A stretch of 64,000 nt of DNA from Paraflavitalea sp. CAU 1676 (GTDB lineage: Bacteria; Bacteroidota; Bacteroidia; Chitinophagales; Chitinophagaceae). Under the pieces are notes generated by a model, which did no database searches, was not told where the DNA came from, and worked only from the letters and a program-made list of their open reading frames with translations. Every line of letters starts with the position of its first letter. Position 1 is the stretch's first letter. This document shows positions 62,258 to 64,000 of the stretch, one piece after another. The stretch is taken from contig NZ_JARHUJ010000003.1 of the NCBI RefSeq assembly GCF_029223285.1, positions 186,001 to 250,000 on the forward strand, given 5' to 3'. The position numbers and the translations under genes are program-made.

Positions 62258-63757
62258 ATGAAACAAACGATCACAATAGCCTGTCTGCTGATTGGTATTA
62301 CCTGCACAGGACAGCTACAACTGGCCAGGATCTTTTCCAGTCATATGGTATTGCAAAGAGACCAGCCAATTCATGTTTGGGGCCAGGCCCGCCCGGCCGA
62401 TACCGTAACAGCAAGGCTAGGGCACGAGGAGAAAAAAGCCTCCGCGGATGCAGACGGCCACTGGAGCGTTTACTTTCACCCGCGAAAAGCATCAGGACAA
62501 CCTCTACACCTTAGCATAGGTACAGCTACAGAGCATATAGACCTTGTCGATCTAGTGATCGGCGACCTATGGGTATGCATCGGCCAATCGAATATGGAAT
62601 GGCCAATGGCGAAAGAACTGCATTACCACGAAGCACGCGGGGAGGCCAGGCGGCATTTGGTCAGGTTTTACAACCCTACCTATGCGGGGAAGAATATTTA
62701 CGGATCTGCCTTTACCGATTCCGTGGTACAGCGACTTACCCCTGACCGGTTCTACGAAGGCAGTTGGTTGGTCAGCGATACCGGAAGCATTGCTACCATG
62801 AGCGCCGTAGCGTGGTATTTCGGAAAAACAGTAGCCTACAAAATGAAAATTCCCATTGGCCTTATCCACCTCGCCATTGGCGGAGCGCCGCTGGAAACAT
62901 TTATCGATGCAAAGGCATTACAAAGTTCATCACCATTCAAAGCTAAAGTCAGGGGTAACTGGCTCGATAATGAGTCATTACCCGTTTGGGTGCGCGAGCG
63001 AGGCAGGCAAAATACAGGAAGGGTAACGACGATACCGGTTGATGAAAACGGACCAGCCCATGCCTACAAGCCAGGTTTTGCCTATACGGCAGGCATTGCG
63101 CCCATAATACCCATGCCCATCAAGGGGATATTGTGTTACCAGGGCGAAAGCAATGCGCAGGAAAAAGAACGGGTGGCCGAATACGCCAGCCTCAGTTCCT
63201 TGCTGGTAGCCGGTTATCGCCGGCAATGGCAACAGCCTAAACTGCCTTTTTATTTTGTGCAGCTATCATCGATCGATACGATCAAGTACAAGGGCCATTG
63301 GTGGCCCCAATTCAGGAATGAGCAACGGAAGATGTTAACAGTCATTCCGTACAGCGGCATGGCTGTAAGCAGCGATAGCGGCGCCCGGCATGATGTACAT
63401 CCCACCAATAAAAAGATAGTAGGGGAGCGGTTGGCCCGCTGGGCCCTGCGCAATACCTACGGACAATCTGTAACTCCCTCTGGCCCCTTACCCTTGCAAG
63501 CCGTTTACCGCAATGGGCAGGTGGTGATCAGTTTTCACTATGGCGCGGGACTTCAAACGGCCGACGGGCAAACACTGCGTGGCTTTTCGACAAACGGAGT
63601 CAATGACACGCCAGCCAAAATCCAACAGCAAACCGTGCGCATATCCACGCCGGCAAAACCAGCCTATGTTTATTACGGTTGGAGATCGTATACCGATGCC
63701 AACCTCGTCAACGTCGACCTGCTACCGGCATCAACATTCAGGATAAAAGTCAACTAA
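62258..63757 (+). CDS. nanS: Sialate O-acetylesterase
   Basis: This 499-aa SGNH-type esterase has a signal peptide ending near TCTGQ. Ser111 lies in WVCIGQSNMEWPM. The oxyanion Gly lies in LAIGGAPLETF and the Asn-type block in CYQGESNAQ. The catalytic Asp-x-x-His pair is plausibly DVHPTNK near residue 390. It removes O-acetyl groups that block sialidase or lyase. It starts 5 nt after the epimerase. The spacing suggests one transcript from nanO onward. Confidence 0.9.
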   Translation: MKQTITIACLLIGITCTGQLQLARIFSSHMVLQRDQPIHVWGQARPADTVTARLGHEEKKASADADGHWSVYFHPRKASGQPLHLSIGTATEHIDLVDLVIGDLWVCIGQSNMEWPMAKELHYHEARGEARRHLVRFYNPTYAGKNIYGSAFTDSVVQRLTPDRFYEGSWLVSDTGSIATMSAVAWYFGKTVAYKMKIPIGLIHLAIGGAPLETFIDAKALQSSSPFKAKVRGNWLDNESLPVWVRERGRQNTGRVTTIPVDENGPAHAYKPGFAYTAGIAPIIPMPIKGILCYQGESNAQEKERVAEYASLSSLLVAGYRRQWQQPKLPFYFVQLSSIDTIKYKGHWWPQFRNEQRKMLTVIPYSGMAVSSDSGARHDVHPTNKKIVGERLARWALRNTYGQSVTPSGPLPLQAVYRNGQVVISFHYGAGLQTADGQTLRGFSTNGVNDTPAKIQQQTVRISTPAKPAYVYYGWRSYTDANLVNVDLLPASTFRIKVN

Positions 63758-63761
63758 GCCT

Positions 63762-64000
63762 ATGAAACTGCACGCCGTGCTGCTTTGCTTATGTTTCACA
63801 TCAGCTGCGATTGCACAAAAGTCTGGCCGTACAACCGTTACCCAACCTCCTGCGCTGATACCCCTGCCGCAGGAAGTAACCTGGAAGACCGGGAAAGCAT
63901 TCGAACTGGCTGGTTGCAAGATCATCAGCATCGCCGACAGCAGCTTGCTCCCTCAGGCCATCGCCTTACAGCAATTCATTCATCAGGCAGGTGGCAAGCC
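63762..64000 (+). CDS. Start of a secreted hexosaminidase-like protein (partial)
   Basis: Only the first 79 codons are in the window. The signal peptide (MKLHAVLLCLCFTSAAIAQ) is followed by PALIPLPQEVTWKTGKAFEL, which resembles the N-terminal domain of GH20 beta-N-acetylhexosaminidases. Such enzymes often close sialate clusters, removing the GlcNAc exposed after sialidase. The family call is provisional because the catalytic domain lies beyond the edge. Confidence 0.6.
   Translation, partial: MKLHAVLLCLCFTSAAIAQKSGRTTVTQPPALIPLPQEVTWKTGKAFELAGCKIISIADSSLLPQAIALQQFIHQAGGK

Noticed and set aside
1-64000. CRISPR array or insertion sequence
   Set aside because: I saw no regularly spaced direct repeats with unique spacers and no transposase or terminal inverted repeats. 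The tandem repeats present are short regulatory-type sites.

Overview
The window reads as a Bacteroidota chromosome segment, probably Chitinophagaceae or a relative. The reasons are two SusC/SusD outer-membrane uptake pairs, a Bacteroidetes-type conjugation module (TraE-N, MobA/B/C, RteC), RRM-only RNA-binding proteins, a near-consensus TTTG/TAnnTTTG promoter and starts with little Shine-Dalgarno signal. The genus is inference.

Positions 1 to about 45.7 kb are an integrative and conjugative element (ICE) whose left end lies outside the window. Its right end is the 3' end of a tRNA-Leu(CAA) gene (45715-45798), with a tyrosine recombinase (44270-45388) facing it. The ICE backbone has four blocks. 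(i) A minus-strand mobilisation block holds the coupling protein, relaxase, MobA-like protein and a primase-like protein (44-4868). (ii) Small replication or maintenance-type genes include two J-domain proteins and a SWIM zinc-finger protein (5.0-8.6 kb). (iii) An RteC-type regulator has repeated sites upstream (28.7-29.8 kb). (iv) A plus-strand transfer operon holds TraE, F, G, three VirB5/TraI-like paralogues, TraJ, K, L, M and N (30.4-40.6 kb), followed by small helix-turn-helix genes, an excisionase-like protein, an HNH-TonB_C fusion, an ORF6N protein and the integrase.

The ICE cargo (9-28.7 kb) is mixed. It contains secreted proteins, an AraC regulator with a small membrane protein, a methyltransferase/402-aa/134-aa cassette and an AT-rich pair ending in a DUF4238 protein. 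It also has a tightly overlapping minus-strand operon of a Crp/Fnr regulator plus three paralogous double-module proteins, fed from an upstream SusC/SusD pair. That SusC gene has a strikingly structured leader (two hairpins with complementary loops, a nesting stem, then a terminator-like hairpin). An XRE regulator lies tail-to-tail with a fused MNT-HEPN protein.

Right of the tRNA is ordinary chromosome: two divergent RRM proteins, a GH43-like arabinosidase or xylosidase with carbohydrate-binding and Fn3-like tails, a ZU5-like lipoprotein, and a sialic-acid operon (51.4-64 kb). In the operon a FadR-type repressor is divergent, across a perfect 7-1-7 palindrome, from SusC/SusD (NanO/NanU), an N-acetylneuraminate lyase, an MFS transporter, an exo-sialidase with five Asp boxes, an AGE-type N-acylglucosamine 2-epimerase, a sialate O-acetylesterase and the start of what is probably a GH20 hexosaminidase. 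Together they would strip, de-acetylate, import and convert sialic acid to GlcNAc. The kinase and deaminase steps are not in the window.
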